From: Euryarchaeota archaeon UBA39
GTDB taxonomy: Archaea > Thermoplasmatota > Poseidoniia > Poseidoniales > Thalassarchaeaceae
Direction: 5' to 3'
Length of the DNA: 37,931 nt
Assembly (NCBI GenBank): GCA_002503045.1
Contig: DAQW01000008.1
Coordinates: forward strand, 1-37,931
Shown in pieces: positions 1-8,622 of this stretch. The notes under the pieces are model-generated. The model was not told the DNA's origin. It was given only the letters and a program-made list of their open reading frames with translations, and searched no databases. Each line of letters begins with the position of its first letter. Positions within the stretch are counted from its first letter, which is position 1. The position numbers and the translations under genes are program-made.

Positions 1-1
1 A

Positions 2-466
2 TTGTTGGATTGTGTTGGTTCTCCTATTGAAGAATGGTGGCAATTCCGTGAACATCTTCTTGGATTATGCCTTCAGAATCCGACTGATTTGAACTATATG
101 AGGATGAATAAAGTCAACAATACTGACTTACTTTATGCTCATGTAGTCAATGATATGGATATTGATTATCTCCAACAAAGTCCAGAAGATGATATAGATG
201 TTGTTTGGGGTCAATGGACTGACCCTTGGAATCGAACATTTGGCGATGAGAATCATTTGCCTAATCTTGGTAATGGCGAATTTGTTTGGGGCTGGTATAA
301 TTTGGATATAGATGGGGATCAAATTGCCGATGGTACAGATCCGTTTAATTATGATACTGATGGTGATTGGTTGAATGATTATTTCGAAATTGAAGATGAT
401 TTACTTGATGGGATTAGGGGTAACGGTGGTTCTCCAATAAGATATGATGACCGATCTACATCATAA
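2..466 (+). CDS. C-terminal end of a secreted calcium-repeat surface protein (5' truncated)
   Basis: This is the tail of a longer gene that begins before the window; the open frame runs in from the left edge and no convincing start is visible. The last 60 or so residues are rich in Asp and Asn with the spacing of thrombospondin type 3-like calcium-binding loops (DIDGDQIADGTDPFNYDTDGD). Such loops are common in archaeal and bacterial surface proteins, where bound calcium stiffens a stalk. There is no membrane helix or sorting motif at the C-terminus, so the protein is either released or anchored by its missing N-terminal part. It precedes another surface-protein gene on the same strand by 50 bases. 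The calcium-binding, extracellular role is inferred from the repeats; the rest of the protein cannot be assigned. Confidence 0.75.
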   Translation: MLDCVGSPIEEWWQFREHLLGLCLQNPTDLNYMRMNKVNNTDLLYAHVVNDMDIDYLQQSPEDDIDVVWGQWTDPWNRTFGDENHLPNLGNGEFVWGWYNLDIDGDQIADGTDPFNYDTDGDWLNDYFEIEDDLLDGIRGNGGSPIRYDDRSTS

Positions 467-488
467 TATGACCGTCCGAGGTCATATT
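465..488. repeat. perfect 9-bp inverted repeat with 6-base loop after the first gene
   Basis: The arms AATATGACC (465-473) and GGTCATATT (480-488) are exact reverse complements around GTCCGA. The left arm overlaps the stop codon of the upstream gene, and the right arm ends 28 bases before the next start codon. As RNA it would form a stable hairpin. There is no following T-run, so it is not a standard archaeal T-tract terminator. It could act as a processing signal or as a dyad-symmetric operator for the 1849-residue gene downstream. Confidence 0.6.
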
Positions 489-516
489 CAAAGGCGGTTG
501 CTACACTACAGGTACT

Positions 517-3500
517 ATGAGCGGCAGCACTTCGGCGTCTATTGTTGGCCGATCGAGCCCCTTGTTGTTGGTTTCTATTTTTTTGTTGGCTTCGTTAGTC
601 CCACTTTTTTCATCAATCGATGAGGTAGAAGCTAATCAGAGTGGTCGCCATATCTATACATTTTCAGATGGCACTTCTAGCGCTATTGCTCTTGCATCTC
701 CAGGTTCTCCTGCTCGTAACATAATGGTTAGTTTACCCAAAGGTGCTGAAGTTTTGGATGCAGAATTAACGTTGTCTGGTGCGTCTTCAACTGGATGGAA
801 TCAGGTGACTACAATTAATCGAGCAGATTGGTTGTCAGGTGAATCCAATTCAGTTGAACCACGTTCTGATGACTTATCTTTAGGATTTGATAATCCTGAG
901 ATAGATTTCGTACCCTATGGTATCGATTCTACTTCTACTTCTGGAGATGCATGGTATGATGATGCTTCTTTTTCAATCCGTCAACCACATTCAACCAATG
1001 CTTCTGAATCTCGTTTTTCCCAACAAAGTTCAATGTCTACTACTTCTGTTGGAACTTATTCAGGTGCTGTTTTCAAACATCGTGATTGGTTAGTAGCATC
1101 CGATCTTCGTTCAACATCATTTGGGGGGATGCTCCGATTATTACATGCCAATAATGGGACTCAGGTCCAGGGTGCTGCTTTCAATAATGGAATGATTTCA
1201 ATAGACACTGATAGTTGTTCCATCCCTTCACTTCCATTCACTTGGTCAGGTTATGGAATTCGAGATTGGGCAATTACTGATGATGAAAGAGCATTCGGAC
1301 TTCTTACCACGTATTATTCCTCTACATCCTCTCAATATCATCGAATTATCGAATTTGATATTCGTTATATTACTGAGTGGAAATGCTTAGGGGTTCACGA
1401 CCCATCTTCAAATAACCATGGAGATTATTCAGGAATATCTTATGATAGAAGTAGGGATTTAATTTGGGTGAATCATAATTTGTTAAATCGAGTAGTAGCT
1501 TATCATCCTGAAGATGGTAGTTTTACTAGAAACTCCACACTGTATTACAGTTATTTCATGAGTAGTGGAACTCCAAGAGGAATGGTTGTCAATGGTTCAT
1601 ATGTATATTTTAGAACGTACTCTTCTTGGCAACAAGATCGATTAGATGCATATGCGATTACTGGAAATATTGGTTCTACTTTAACCCAACAACAAGGGGC
1701 TAGATCTATCCCTGCGAATGGTTATGGATTGGTATATGATGGTCAAAGATTACTCACTCAAGACTACTATTCTTGGTCTACAGCATATTATCGAGAATAT
1801 GGATCGGGTTGGGCTTACGAGATTTCTCCTGTACCAGGGACATCTACTTGGGTAAGTCATACTCATGAAACCGATGAAGAAATATTAGCAGCTAACATGG
1901 AAGTAGATTGGAGTGCAAGTGCAGCAGGTGATCGAGTAGATTATTGGATATCTGCAGATAATGGGACGCATTGGGAGCCAGTAACAAATAATGAAACAAT
2001 ACGATTCACCCACACTGGAACTCAACTTAGATGGAAACTGGAACTCATTGGGTCTACTGCAATTGCTTGGTGGTCATCAATTGAATATTCTACTGCATAC
2101 GCATCTATTGGAGATTGGACCAGTGATCTAGTTCAGACTGGAACTGAGATTGGAAGAGTTCGAGCTACGTGGATTGCAGATATCCCTACAGATACCTCAT
2201 TGGAAGTACATGTTTCTGCAGATAATGGAACAAATTGGCAAGAAATAGAGAATAATGTGGAAGTTCAGTTTGACAATACTTCATTTTCAGGTGCAGGTAA
2301 TCGATTGAAGTATAGATTATTGATGCAGACAAATGACTCCAGTGTTACCCCAGTAGTAGAGAATCTTGTTATCAATTATGAAGAAGGTTGGCCTGCAAGT
2401 GTCCGATTAGATATTGGAAACGATGGAACAATGGAATTTACCCATACAGGTGTTTTAACAGACCCACAAGTCGCAGATAATCAACAAATGATTGATGCAT
2501 TCAATGATCATACTATTCAGAATGGTGAAGGTAATACAGACATTATTTTAGCAATTCATGCAGGTTCTGCAGGTCGTATTTTATTGAGTAATTTGGATAT
2601 CACTTACAGATATGGATCTCGTGTAATTGAGGCTACAATGGAAGGTGGTACGATAGTTCCTGATGGTGAGCATCGTAATCTAATTGTTAGAGCAGCTGTT
2701 GGTGATGTTGCATCTTCATTGCTTCGACTTGATGTTGATATTATGTCTGGTCAAGGCTCGACTCCTCGTCTAACTTGGATTAGTGGCAATACCTGTTCCG
2801 TCTCAAATGATCCACTGGGATTGGTATCTTTTGATTATTCAAATTGTAGTTCTCAAGAAATAGGTGGAATTACTTCTATTCGGATGCCAATTATGCCAAA
2901 TTGGGCATGGGATGATGAAAACGATGTTGAGGTCAGAGTGGATTTAGAAGATGATCTTGGCCTTGCAGTAAATGATTATGAAACTGAAAGTTTGGATCTA
3001 AGAGTCGAGAATGACATCGTCCTTGGGGCTCTAGAAGTAACTGACGAGACAGGTAGAGTTTTACTCCCATCAGATTGGATGAGAGGTGGCCTAAATGCTA
3101 CATTTACAGGTACAATTTCCTTTGAAGATACTTCTCGATATCCTAGGCCTGGTAATTTTGGCCTTCAAGTAATTGGTAGGAATTTGACATTAGATGGACT
3201 TCCGATGGAAGAACCGACAATGTTTGTCAACCAATCTAATCCCTCATATGGCCTATATTCGATGACATTTCAAACTCCTTTCCAGTCCTCTCCCGGAGGA
3301 ATGCTTTTCGAAGTTGGAGTTTTCAATATGAAAAACGGTTCTAATTTTGTTAATCCCGGGCAGAATACAATCAAATTAGTTCTAGATGGTGTTAGTCCAT
3401 TGGTAATTGCTTCAACTCCAAGTGATGGGGACGAGATGCATGCTGGGAATCAACCGATTTCAATTACAATTCAAGATTCTGTAGATCCACCGGAAGAAAT

Positions 3501-6066
3501 TACAGTACATTATTGGATAGAAAATCAATCTGATTTGAATTACAATAAGGTACCCGATAGATCTGAATATTCGTCTATGTTATTCCGGTCCCCTGAAATT
3601 CAACCTGGTGGGATCAATGTTTTCAATGGGATATTAGATGATTCTTGGAACGTTCATAAAGAACGAGTATCTATTTATGTTACTGGAGAGGATACTAGTG
3701 GAAATACGATTGCTTTAGGCGGTGATGCAATTTGTCCCGAACCTCCATCTCCTTGCAACAAAGATATCCGAGGGATTTCTGATTGGAATGAAGATTTGGT
3801 TACGTATATCAATAGAGAAGAATTTGAACCCTCTCTAGTTTCTGAAAATAGTACGATAATAGGACATGATGATGAAACGCCGCTTCACCCTGGTATCCAA
3901 TATTTGGCTAGATTGAGAATTGAGGATGGTAATGGCTGGCAAGATATTCGTTCAATTCAAATGGCATTAGCAGGGGATTTATCTGACCCCGAACAATCAA
4001 TCTATGGCAATGTATCATTTTCTTCAGATGGTTCTCCATCAATACAATTCGAATCAGGTGGCGAAGGACTTGCTGTTTCCAATTTGTATAGCACATATGG
4101 GCCCAACCCTATGGCAACAGAAATTGATTCTTCAGAACTTTTCGTCGATATTCGTTTCCAACTTACCTGGTGGTTCCCTGAAGAGTTTGACACAGATGGG
4201 GAAACGACGTTTATCCCTGTCATTGAAGTCACAGATTGGCCATGTAACGTGGGTGAAACTATACCTTGTCACGATGATAGAGGAGGTTTAGGGTTTGACG
4301 AGTGGAGTTTAGACAACGATCTTCGTTTTGATCTTGGAGAGGGTCATCTTACTGCAACAGACTTGGCAACTGGACGTAATGTCTTTGATGGAGATGAATC
4401 TTCAGGTCCTAGTTTGATAGCAGCCGGACAAGTGGTAAGAATTGAAGGGAAACTGTTGTTCAGTGAGGATTTAGTTCCGGCTCCCGGTGGTGCTTGCGAT
4501 ATTGTTGTTTCAGATTTAGATAACGTATGGGTTGCAATTCCAAGAGAAGATGGTCATTTCACTCTAGATATTCTTGTACCTAATTTACAATCCGGATATC
4601 TCGATGCTTCTATGAGCTTAGATTCACTCCCGGGTCTTGCTCAAGATGAAACTGAAAGCACTCCTCGTTTACAACTATCAGTAGATGGGACTCCTCCTCA
4701 AATCAAGGAAATTGCCCCAACTGGAGATGTTCGTATAGATCGAGCATCACAAGTTCAGATTAATTTGTTAGCTTCAGATTCTAGTGGTTTTGATGAGGAT
4801 TTATCCAGCGTCCTTCATTATCGAATCAGAGCAGGTTCTAGTGAAATTTCTAGAGGCAGTGTGCCTTTGTCAGAATTAACCGAGATTCAAAGTGAAGCTA
4901 TGTGGAGTGGAAAGCTGGATCTTACAGATGGTGGTGCAACTGCATTGTTACCTGGTTATCTTGTCGATGTATGGATTACAGGTTCAGATCGAGCCGGCAA
5001 TCCCTATGATAACAATATGAATTCCGAAATTCAACCGTTTGATACTTGGCGATTGGTTAGAGTAGGTCCCGAGATAGATTTGCCTAGTTCTTCAATCAAA
5101 TGGTCCGACCCTTCTCCTACTGGGGGAGATATAGTCTCACTTATGATTGAAGGGAGTAATCCGTTGGAGTATGAGGGCGAGATAAAATTCGTTATTCAAA
5201 ATGAGGTATCTCCTGGTATTTGGTCTGATGTTGATGGTGCTGAAACAGATTTGAATATTCTACCTGATTCTACATATGATGCTGCAATTGATTTACTAAC
5301 ATTAGGTGTTGATTCTACAGAGGTTCAACGTTATCGATTAGTTGCTAGAGATGGCCATATTGACGTTGATATTCTCACATTAGAATCTCTAATTGTTCAA
5401 CCTTATCAGGCAAGAGATGGTGAGGCATTGGGTCAACAAATTGAGGAAGGCCAATTGACATTTTTACTATATCTTGCTGCTTTGTTCGGTTTAATATTTG
5501 GAACCATAATGTTAGTGTTGTATCGGCAAGAAAATACCTCAGAAGACGATGAAACAGTAACTGATGAGGAGCAAACAGATTTGGTTGTGGAATCAATGAA
5601 TTCTCAAAAGGCCAGAACAAATCCACCCCCTCCACCTATGCCCATTACTCCTCCAAAGTCTGCTGTCCCTCCTCCCGTGGCTAAATCACCTCCTCCAATG
5701 CCTGCTGGTTTACAGTCCTCAACTCCAACTGTCCAAACTGAATTGCCAACACAGAATCCTAAGCCATTACAATGGAGCGATGAACAATTAATTTCTCAAG
5801 GATGGACCGCAGAGCAGATTGCAGTGTGGAGAACACAACAAGCTCAGACGACATACCAACAAGCTACTCCTAGTCAGGATGTAACTGGAGGAGTTGCGGG
5901 GGCGTCCTATTCTGACAGAGTAGTCTCTCATTTGATGCAGAAGTATAGCCTGACTGATCGCGCCTCATTTTTGGCTGCGGCAGAGTTCTTTGATGCAGAT
6001 GGGAACCGATATCTGACTGCTGAGGAATTAGAAAAGACTGCACGCAGTCTTGGTGAAGGGGCCTGA
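517..6066 (+). CDS. giant membrane-anchored surface protein with cytosolic Pro-rich tail and EF-hand
   Basis: The product has 1849 residues. A signal peptide (about 1-40, hydrophobic LLLVSIFLLASLVPLF) is followed by roughly 1600 extracellular residues of beta-rich sequence with many N-glycosylation sequons. Two copies of a module carrying the signature SADNGTxW occur at about residues 479-530 and 567-620, and Ig/Big-like stretches follow. A single membrane helix lies at about 1647-1670. The tail that should face the cytosol has an acidic linker, a proline-rich segment, a short Trp-rich motif (WSDEQLISQGWTAEQI, about 1750) and a canonical EF-hand loop DADGNRYLTAEE at 1826-1837. The family is not one I can name. 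A role in adhesion, polymer binding or sensing is inferred. The ATG at 517 gives a complete signal peptide. A small unknown gene follows after 8 bases, probably co-transcribed. Confidence 0.85.
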   Translation: MSGSTSASIVGRSSPLLLVSIFLLASLVPLFSSIDEVEANQSGRHIYTFSDGTSSAIALASPGSPARNIMVSLPKGAEVLDAELTLSGASSTGWNQVTTINRADWLSGESNSVEPRSDDLSLGFDNPEIDFVPYGIDSTSTSGDAWYDDASFSIRQPHSTNASESRFSQQSSMSTTSVGTYSGAVFKHRDWLVASDLRSTSFGGMLRLLHANNGTQVQGAAFNNGMISIDTDSCSIPSLPFTWSGYGIRDWAITDDERAFGLLTTYYSSTSSQYHRIIEFDIRYITEWKCLGVHDPSSNNHGDYSGISYDRSRDLIWVNHNLLNRVVAYHPEDGSFTRNSTLYYSYFMSSGTPRGMVVNGSYVYFRTYSSWQQDRLDAYAITGNIGSTLTQQQGARSIPANGYGLVYDGQRLLTQDYYSWSTAYYREYGSGWAYEISPVPGTSTWVSHTHETDEEILAANMEVDWSASAAGDRVDYWISADNGTHWEPVTNNETIRFTHTGTQLRWKLELIGSTAIAWWSSIEYSTAYASIGDWTSDLVQTGTEIGRVRATWIADIPTDTSLEVHVSADNGTNWQEIENNVEVQFDNTSFSGAGNRLKYRLLMQTNDSSVTPVVENLVINYEEGWPASVRLDIGNDGTMEFTHTGVLTDPQVADNQQMIDAFNDHTIQNGEGNTDIILAIHAGSAGRILLSNLDITYRYGSRVIEATMEGGTIVPDGEHRNLIVRAAVGDVASSLLRLDVDIMSGQGSTPRLTWISGNTCSVSNDPLGLVSFDYSNCSSQEIGGITSIRMPIMPNWAWDDENDVEVRVDLEDDLGLAVNDYETESLDLRVENDIVLGALEVTDETGRVLLPSDWMRGGLNATFTGTISFEDTSRYPRPGNFGLQVIGRNLTLDGLPMEEPTMFVNQSNPSYGLYSMTFQTPFQSSPGGMLFEVGVFNMKNGSNFVNPGQNTIKLVLDGVSPLVIASTPSDGDEMHAGNQPISITIQDSVDPPEEITVHYWIENQSDLNYNKVPDRSEYSSMLFRSPEIQPGGINVFNGILDDSWNVHKERVSIYVTGEDTSGNTIALGGDAICPEPPSPCNKDIRGISDWNEDLVTYINREEFEPSLVSENSTIIGHDDETPLHPGIQYLARLRIEDGNGWQDIRSIQMALAGDLSDPEQSIYGNVSFSSDGSPSIQFESGGEGLAVSNLYSTYGPNPMATEIDSSELFVDIRFQLTWWFPEEFDTDGETTFIPVIEVTDWPCNVGETIPCHDDRGGLGFDEWSLDNDLRFDLGEGHLTATDLATGRNVFDGDESSGPSLIAAGQVVRIEGKLLFSEDLVPAPGGACDIVVSDLDNVWVAIPREDGHFTLDILVPNLQSGYLDASMSLDSLPGLAQDETESTPRLQLSVDGTPPQIKEIAPTGDVRIDRASQVQINLLASDSSGFDEDLSSVLHYRIRAGSSEISRGSVPLSELTEIQSEAMWSGKLDLTDGGATALLPGYLVDVWITGSDRAGNPYDNNMNSEIQPFDTWRLVRVGPEIDLPSSSIKWSDPSPTGGDIVSLMIEGSNPLEYEGEIKFVIQNEVSPGIWSDVDGAETDLNILPDSTYDAAIDLLTLGVDSTEVQRYRLVARDGHIDVDILTLESLIVQPYQARDGEALGQQIEEGQLTFLLYLAALFGLIFGTIMLVLYRQENTSEDDETVTDEEQTDLVVESMNSQKARTNPPPPPMPITPPKSAVPPPVAKSPPPMPAGLQSSTPTVQTELPTQNPKPLQWSDEQLISQGWTAEQIAVWRTQQAQTTYQQATPSQDVTGGVAGASYSDRVVSHLMQKYSLTDRASFLAAAEFFDADGNRYLTAEELEKTARSLGEGA

Positions 6067-6074
6067 GTTTTCTC

Positions 6075-6539
6075 ATGTCCGAAGCGATGCCTTCAGTTTC
6101 TTCATCAAGTACCGAGAAGATGTTGTTTCTACAGGAGAATATGGTTCATTTTGTTAATCAGATGTCGATGCCTGTTATTGAAGTAAGTTTGGTGATTTCT
6201 AAATATCTTAAGAGACTGGTTGATGTTCTTGAAGAACGTGCACAAAAAGAAGATGAGGAACTATCTAGTGAAATACTAAACCCTTGGCCTATAGAGTCGG
6301 ATTCTAGTGCTGGAGACCGACCTGGAATGGCTTTAGACAGAATCTTAGAGATAGTTGACATTGATCGCATGGATATTTTAGATACTATGATTCGAACAAT
6401 CATTAACGGAACTGAATTACCGTTTATTGACGCAGTTCTGGCATTAAGAAGATGGGAACATCTCGCTAGAAATCAACTATCGAGGGCATCTGGAACTGGC
6501 CAACTATTCTCCCCAATGATTTTACCCGCTGACTTCTGA
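6075..6539 (+). CDS. hypothetical protein, 154 residues
   Basis: I do not recognise this protein. It starts 8 bases after the giant surface protein and is therefore probably in the same transcript. The sequence is mostly helical in character, with a low-complexity N-terminus (Ser-rich, residues 1-14), a hydrophobic amphipathic stretch (VNQMSMPVIEVSLVISKYLK) and an acidic middle. There is no signal peptide, zinc site or clear membrane helix. An internal Met at residue 16 is an alternative start. It looks like a cytosolic partner or accessory of the upstream gene, but only position suggests this. The last 18 bases overlap the end of a convergent gene on the other strand. Third-base composition and residue use look coding. 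Confidence 0.7.
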   Translation: MSEAMPSVSSSSTEKMLFLQENMVHFVNQMSMPVIEVSLVISKYLKRLVDVLEERAQKEDEELSSEILNPWPIESDSSAGDRPGMALDRILEIVDIDRMDILDTMIRTIINGTELPFIDAVLALRRWEHLARNQLSRASGTGQLFSPMILPADF

Positions 6540-6893
6540 TACATTCAGGATTGACGAATCTTTCGCAACTCGATTATTTGCTACCCACCATGCGTCTACA
6601 ATGGAAAATAACCACAATAAAGGCCAAAGTACGATAGATAGTAACAGTGGGATTTGTAATAAGAACCAATCTCTTGCTTTACCATGTTCTCGATTGAAGT
6701 GCTGTCCTAAGAATAGGAATGGAATCAATGCCAATAATATAGCAAATAGTGGTCTCATTGCACCCCAAGGTCCAACTCCACCAGTGAATTCATACCAAAT
6801 TATTCGAGATACATTGATTGGAGATTTAGCTCGATTTTGGATTTTTTCAGCCAAGTCGAATTCGTCATTTTCGACCTCTACTGTCTCCACCAT
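6522..6893 (-). CDS. small two-helix membrane protein
   Basis: About 123 residues from the ATG at 6893. The frame stays open upstream to a TTG at 6971, but that extension is polar, unlike a coding N-terminus, and would crowd the divergent gene. An acidic cytosolic N-terminus (about 40 residues) leads to the Gly-rich motif YEFTGGVGPWGAMRP. Two hydrophobic helices follow (AMRPLFAILLALIPFLFLG and a second rich in Leu, Ile and Trp), separated by a charged loop. After the second helix comes an aromatic stretch, DAWWVANN, similar in flavour to the end of TM2-type small membrane proteins. The function is unknown. Its 3' end overlaps the convergent 154-residue gene by 18 bases. It shares a roughly 105-base divergent promoter region with the pyroglutamyl peptidase fusion gene. 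Confidence 0.65.
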   Translation of the reverse strand: MVETVEVENDEFDLAEKIQNRAKSPINVSRIIWYEFTGGVGPWGAMRPLFAILLALIPFLFLGQHFNREHGKARDWFLLQIPLLLSIVLWPLLWLFSIVDAWWVANNRVAKDSSILNVSEVSG

Positions 6894-6998
6894 GTGTTGT
6901 GGTGTACATTGCTGCTTCTCAAGTTCTCTGTTCTTCTGTGTAAGAAAGACAGTTTCTCGGAAGTTATTCAATTAGGCAATAACTGGGGAGTCATACCG

Positions 6999-8021
6999 AT
7001 GTACAAGATTTTGATTACTGGATTTGAACCGTTCGCTGGACTGGAGACCAATGTGAGCGAGATTGTAGCTAATTCCTTGGATTCAAAAACGTTCAATATT
7101 AATCTAGGTGAAATTGGAATTGGTATCAGGAAAATTCGTGACCGAAATCCGTTGTTATCTGTTCGTTCTGAGATTCTCACTGTAGATAGAAGTGGGAGTA
7201 ACTGCATTTCAAATGTTCTTCAATCAGATTCAATAAATGATATAGATGCAATAATACATCTCGGATTAGCAAGAGGGGCTTTGATTCCGAGAATAGAAAC
7301 TAAGGGCTTGAACATGAATCGATTCTCATCTCCAGATAATGAGGGTAGAATTGCCAATGGAGAAATTATTCCGGGAGCACCTTCAGAAATTCCTATTTCT
7401 GTATCGCTTGAATCACTTCAAAATGAGAATCTCAAATATCCATTTGAATTTAGTGAAGATGCAGGAGGTTTTGTATGTAATGAAACACTATTCAATACGC
7501 TTCATGCATTACAATCTTTAGATCGAAATTTACCCTGTATTTTTGTTCACTTACCTTCAGAAGAAACCATGTGTATTGACGAACAAATCGAATTTGTATC
7601 ATTAATCTCTGGAATAATTGTACAACCTAAGCATATCGATGTAGTGGCGGCGATTTTTGAGGACGAAGGAAATTGGTTTGCTAGTAGGAGAAAAGGGCCT
7701 TTACACACAGATAAATGGGAATTCCCTGGTGGAAAAATTGAGAATGGTGAAACTGAAGAGGCCTCATTGGTTAGAGAATGTAAAGAAGAATTAGATTGGG
7801 ACATAACACCTGAGGAGAAAATTTTGGTAATTGATCATAAGTATCCAGATTTCACAGTCACAATTCATTTTTGGAGATGTATTTCACTAAGTAATCATCC
7901 TCCTGCTAATCATAGTCACACCGAACATCGTTGGATTAAAACATCATTACTTGGGGATTTTGATTGGCTAGATGCAGATATCCCATTGATAGAATTCATT
8001 CAGTCAGGATTCAAAATTTAA
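6999..8021 (+). CDS. pyroglutamyl-peptidase I fused to a Nudix hydrolase
   Basis: The product has 340 residues in two domains. Residues 1-205 match pyroglutamyl-peptidase I (Pcp, peptidase family C15), which removes N-terminal pyroglutamate from peptides. The N-terminal ILITGFEPFAG signature is present, and the catalytic triad can be placed as Glu100 (in IPRIE), Cys160 (in GGFVCNETLF) and His184 (in FVHLPSEE). Residues 212-340 are a MutT-like Nudix domain with a near-complete Nudix box at 245-267 (G-x5-E-x7-REC-K-EE); the usual Gly near its end is Asp266. It is closest in style to MutT/8-oxo-dGTP or CTP pyrophosphohydrolases. The ATG at 6999 starts directly with the Pcp strand; the frame is open further upstream but non-homologous. 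A peptidase joined to a nucleotide-cleaning enzyme is not an arrangement I know. The end overlaps the next, convergent gene by 4 bases. Confidence 0.88.
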   Translation: MYKILITGFEPFAGLETNVSEIVANSLDSKTFNINLGEIGIGIRKIRDRNPLLSVRSEILTVDRSGSNCISNVLQSDSINDIDAIIHLGLARGALIPRIETKGLNMNRFSSPDNEGRIANGEIIPGAPSEIPISVSLESLQNENLKYPFEFSEDAGGFVCNETLFNTLHALQSLDRNLPCIFVHLPSEETMCIDEQIEFVSLISGIIVQPKHIDVVAAIFEDEGNWFASRRKGPLHTDKWEFPGGKIENGETEEASLVRECKEELDWDITPEEKILVIDHKYPDFTVTIHFWRCISLSNHPPANHSHTEHRWIKTSLLGDFDWLDADIPLIEFIQSGFKI

Positions 8022-8506
8022 TCATTCCATTCTCTAGATGTTCCATCCATCTCCATCCCATATCCGTCACCTACTGTTCTTGGGACATGGTTTCTACCTT
8101 CATGATGGGTTTCTTTTTCTATCCATGAAATTAAATTAGGTAATTCTAGTAAAACATCGAAATGTCCGCCCAATGTTGCTTCACCTTCTAGGACGAATCC
8201 TACTTTTCCTACAATTGCAGCTTGTCTAGATAATCTAAACAATGTGGAGTTTTCTGTAGAATCCATAGTCATTGCATCCATCCCTGTATCGAGAATTCTT
8301 TGTTCTCTAAGTACCTGAAAGAAAAAATCCATTTTTCCTCCGTGACCATGCATTTGAGTCCAAACATTCTCTCTTGGAAATGATGTTTCTTCGACTTGAT
8401 TATCTGGTTGAAAATCGGGAAACAATCCCTTAATTGATTCAATTATTGCGACTGGTGATTCGTGTGCCCCTAATTGGGTACTGATTCTCACTGATGGCTC
8501 CTCCAT
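8018..8506 (-). CDS. RNA-binding protein of the PF01877 family (COG1325/COG1931-like)
   Basis: About 162 residues. The pattern fits the archaeal PF01877 family: an N-terminal strand RISTQLGAHES, then an IKGLFPDF-type helix, the signature FFFQVLREQRILDT, then FRLSRQAAIVGKVGF, and a C-terminal LGGHFDVLLEL strand with ISWIE. Family members are small RNA-binding proteins, some predicted to associate with the exosome; the exact role here is inferred. The ATG at 8506 is preferred because family proteins begin with this strand. The open frame extends 24 residues to a TTG at 8578, and that extension looks non-conserved. The gene is convergent with the Pcp-Nudix gene and divergent from the glycosyltransferase, and appears to be a stand-alone unit. 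Confidence 0.8.
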   Translation of the reverse strand: MEEPSVRISTQLGAHESPVAIIESIKGLFPDFQPDNQVEETSFPRENVWTQMHGHGGKMDFFFQVLREQRILDTGMDAMTMDSTENSTLFRLSRQAAIVGKVGFVLEGEATLGGHFDVLLELPNLISWIEKETHHEGRNHVPRTVGDGYGMEMDGTSREWND

Positions 8507-8622
8507 ATCATTGCGTGATGGTGGGGGGCCATGGGTGTTGCGCTTGAACAGTATCTCTACTAATTGGTTTCTAAACAATTTTTCAATGACAAGGTTGACG
8601 GCTGAAAGGTCAAGTTGAGGTC

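Noticed and set aside
3908..4291. Overlapping short open frames on both strands inside the giant surface gene
   Set aside because: The main frame is continuous and has coherent protein character throughout; these have none.
6837..6998. 54-residue extension of the Pcp-Nudix frame
   Set aside because: It overlaps the opposite-strand membrane protein, and Pcp homology begins exactly at the ATG at 6999.
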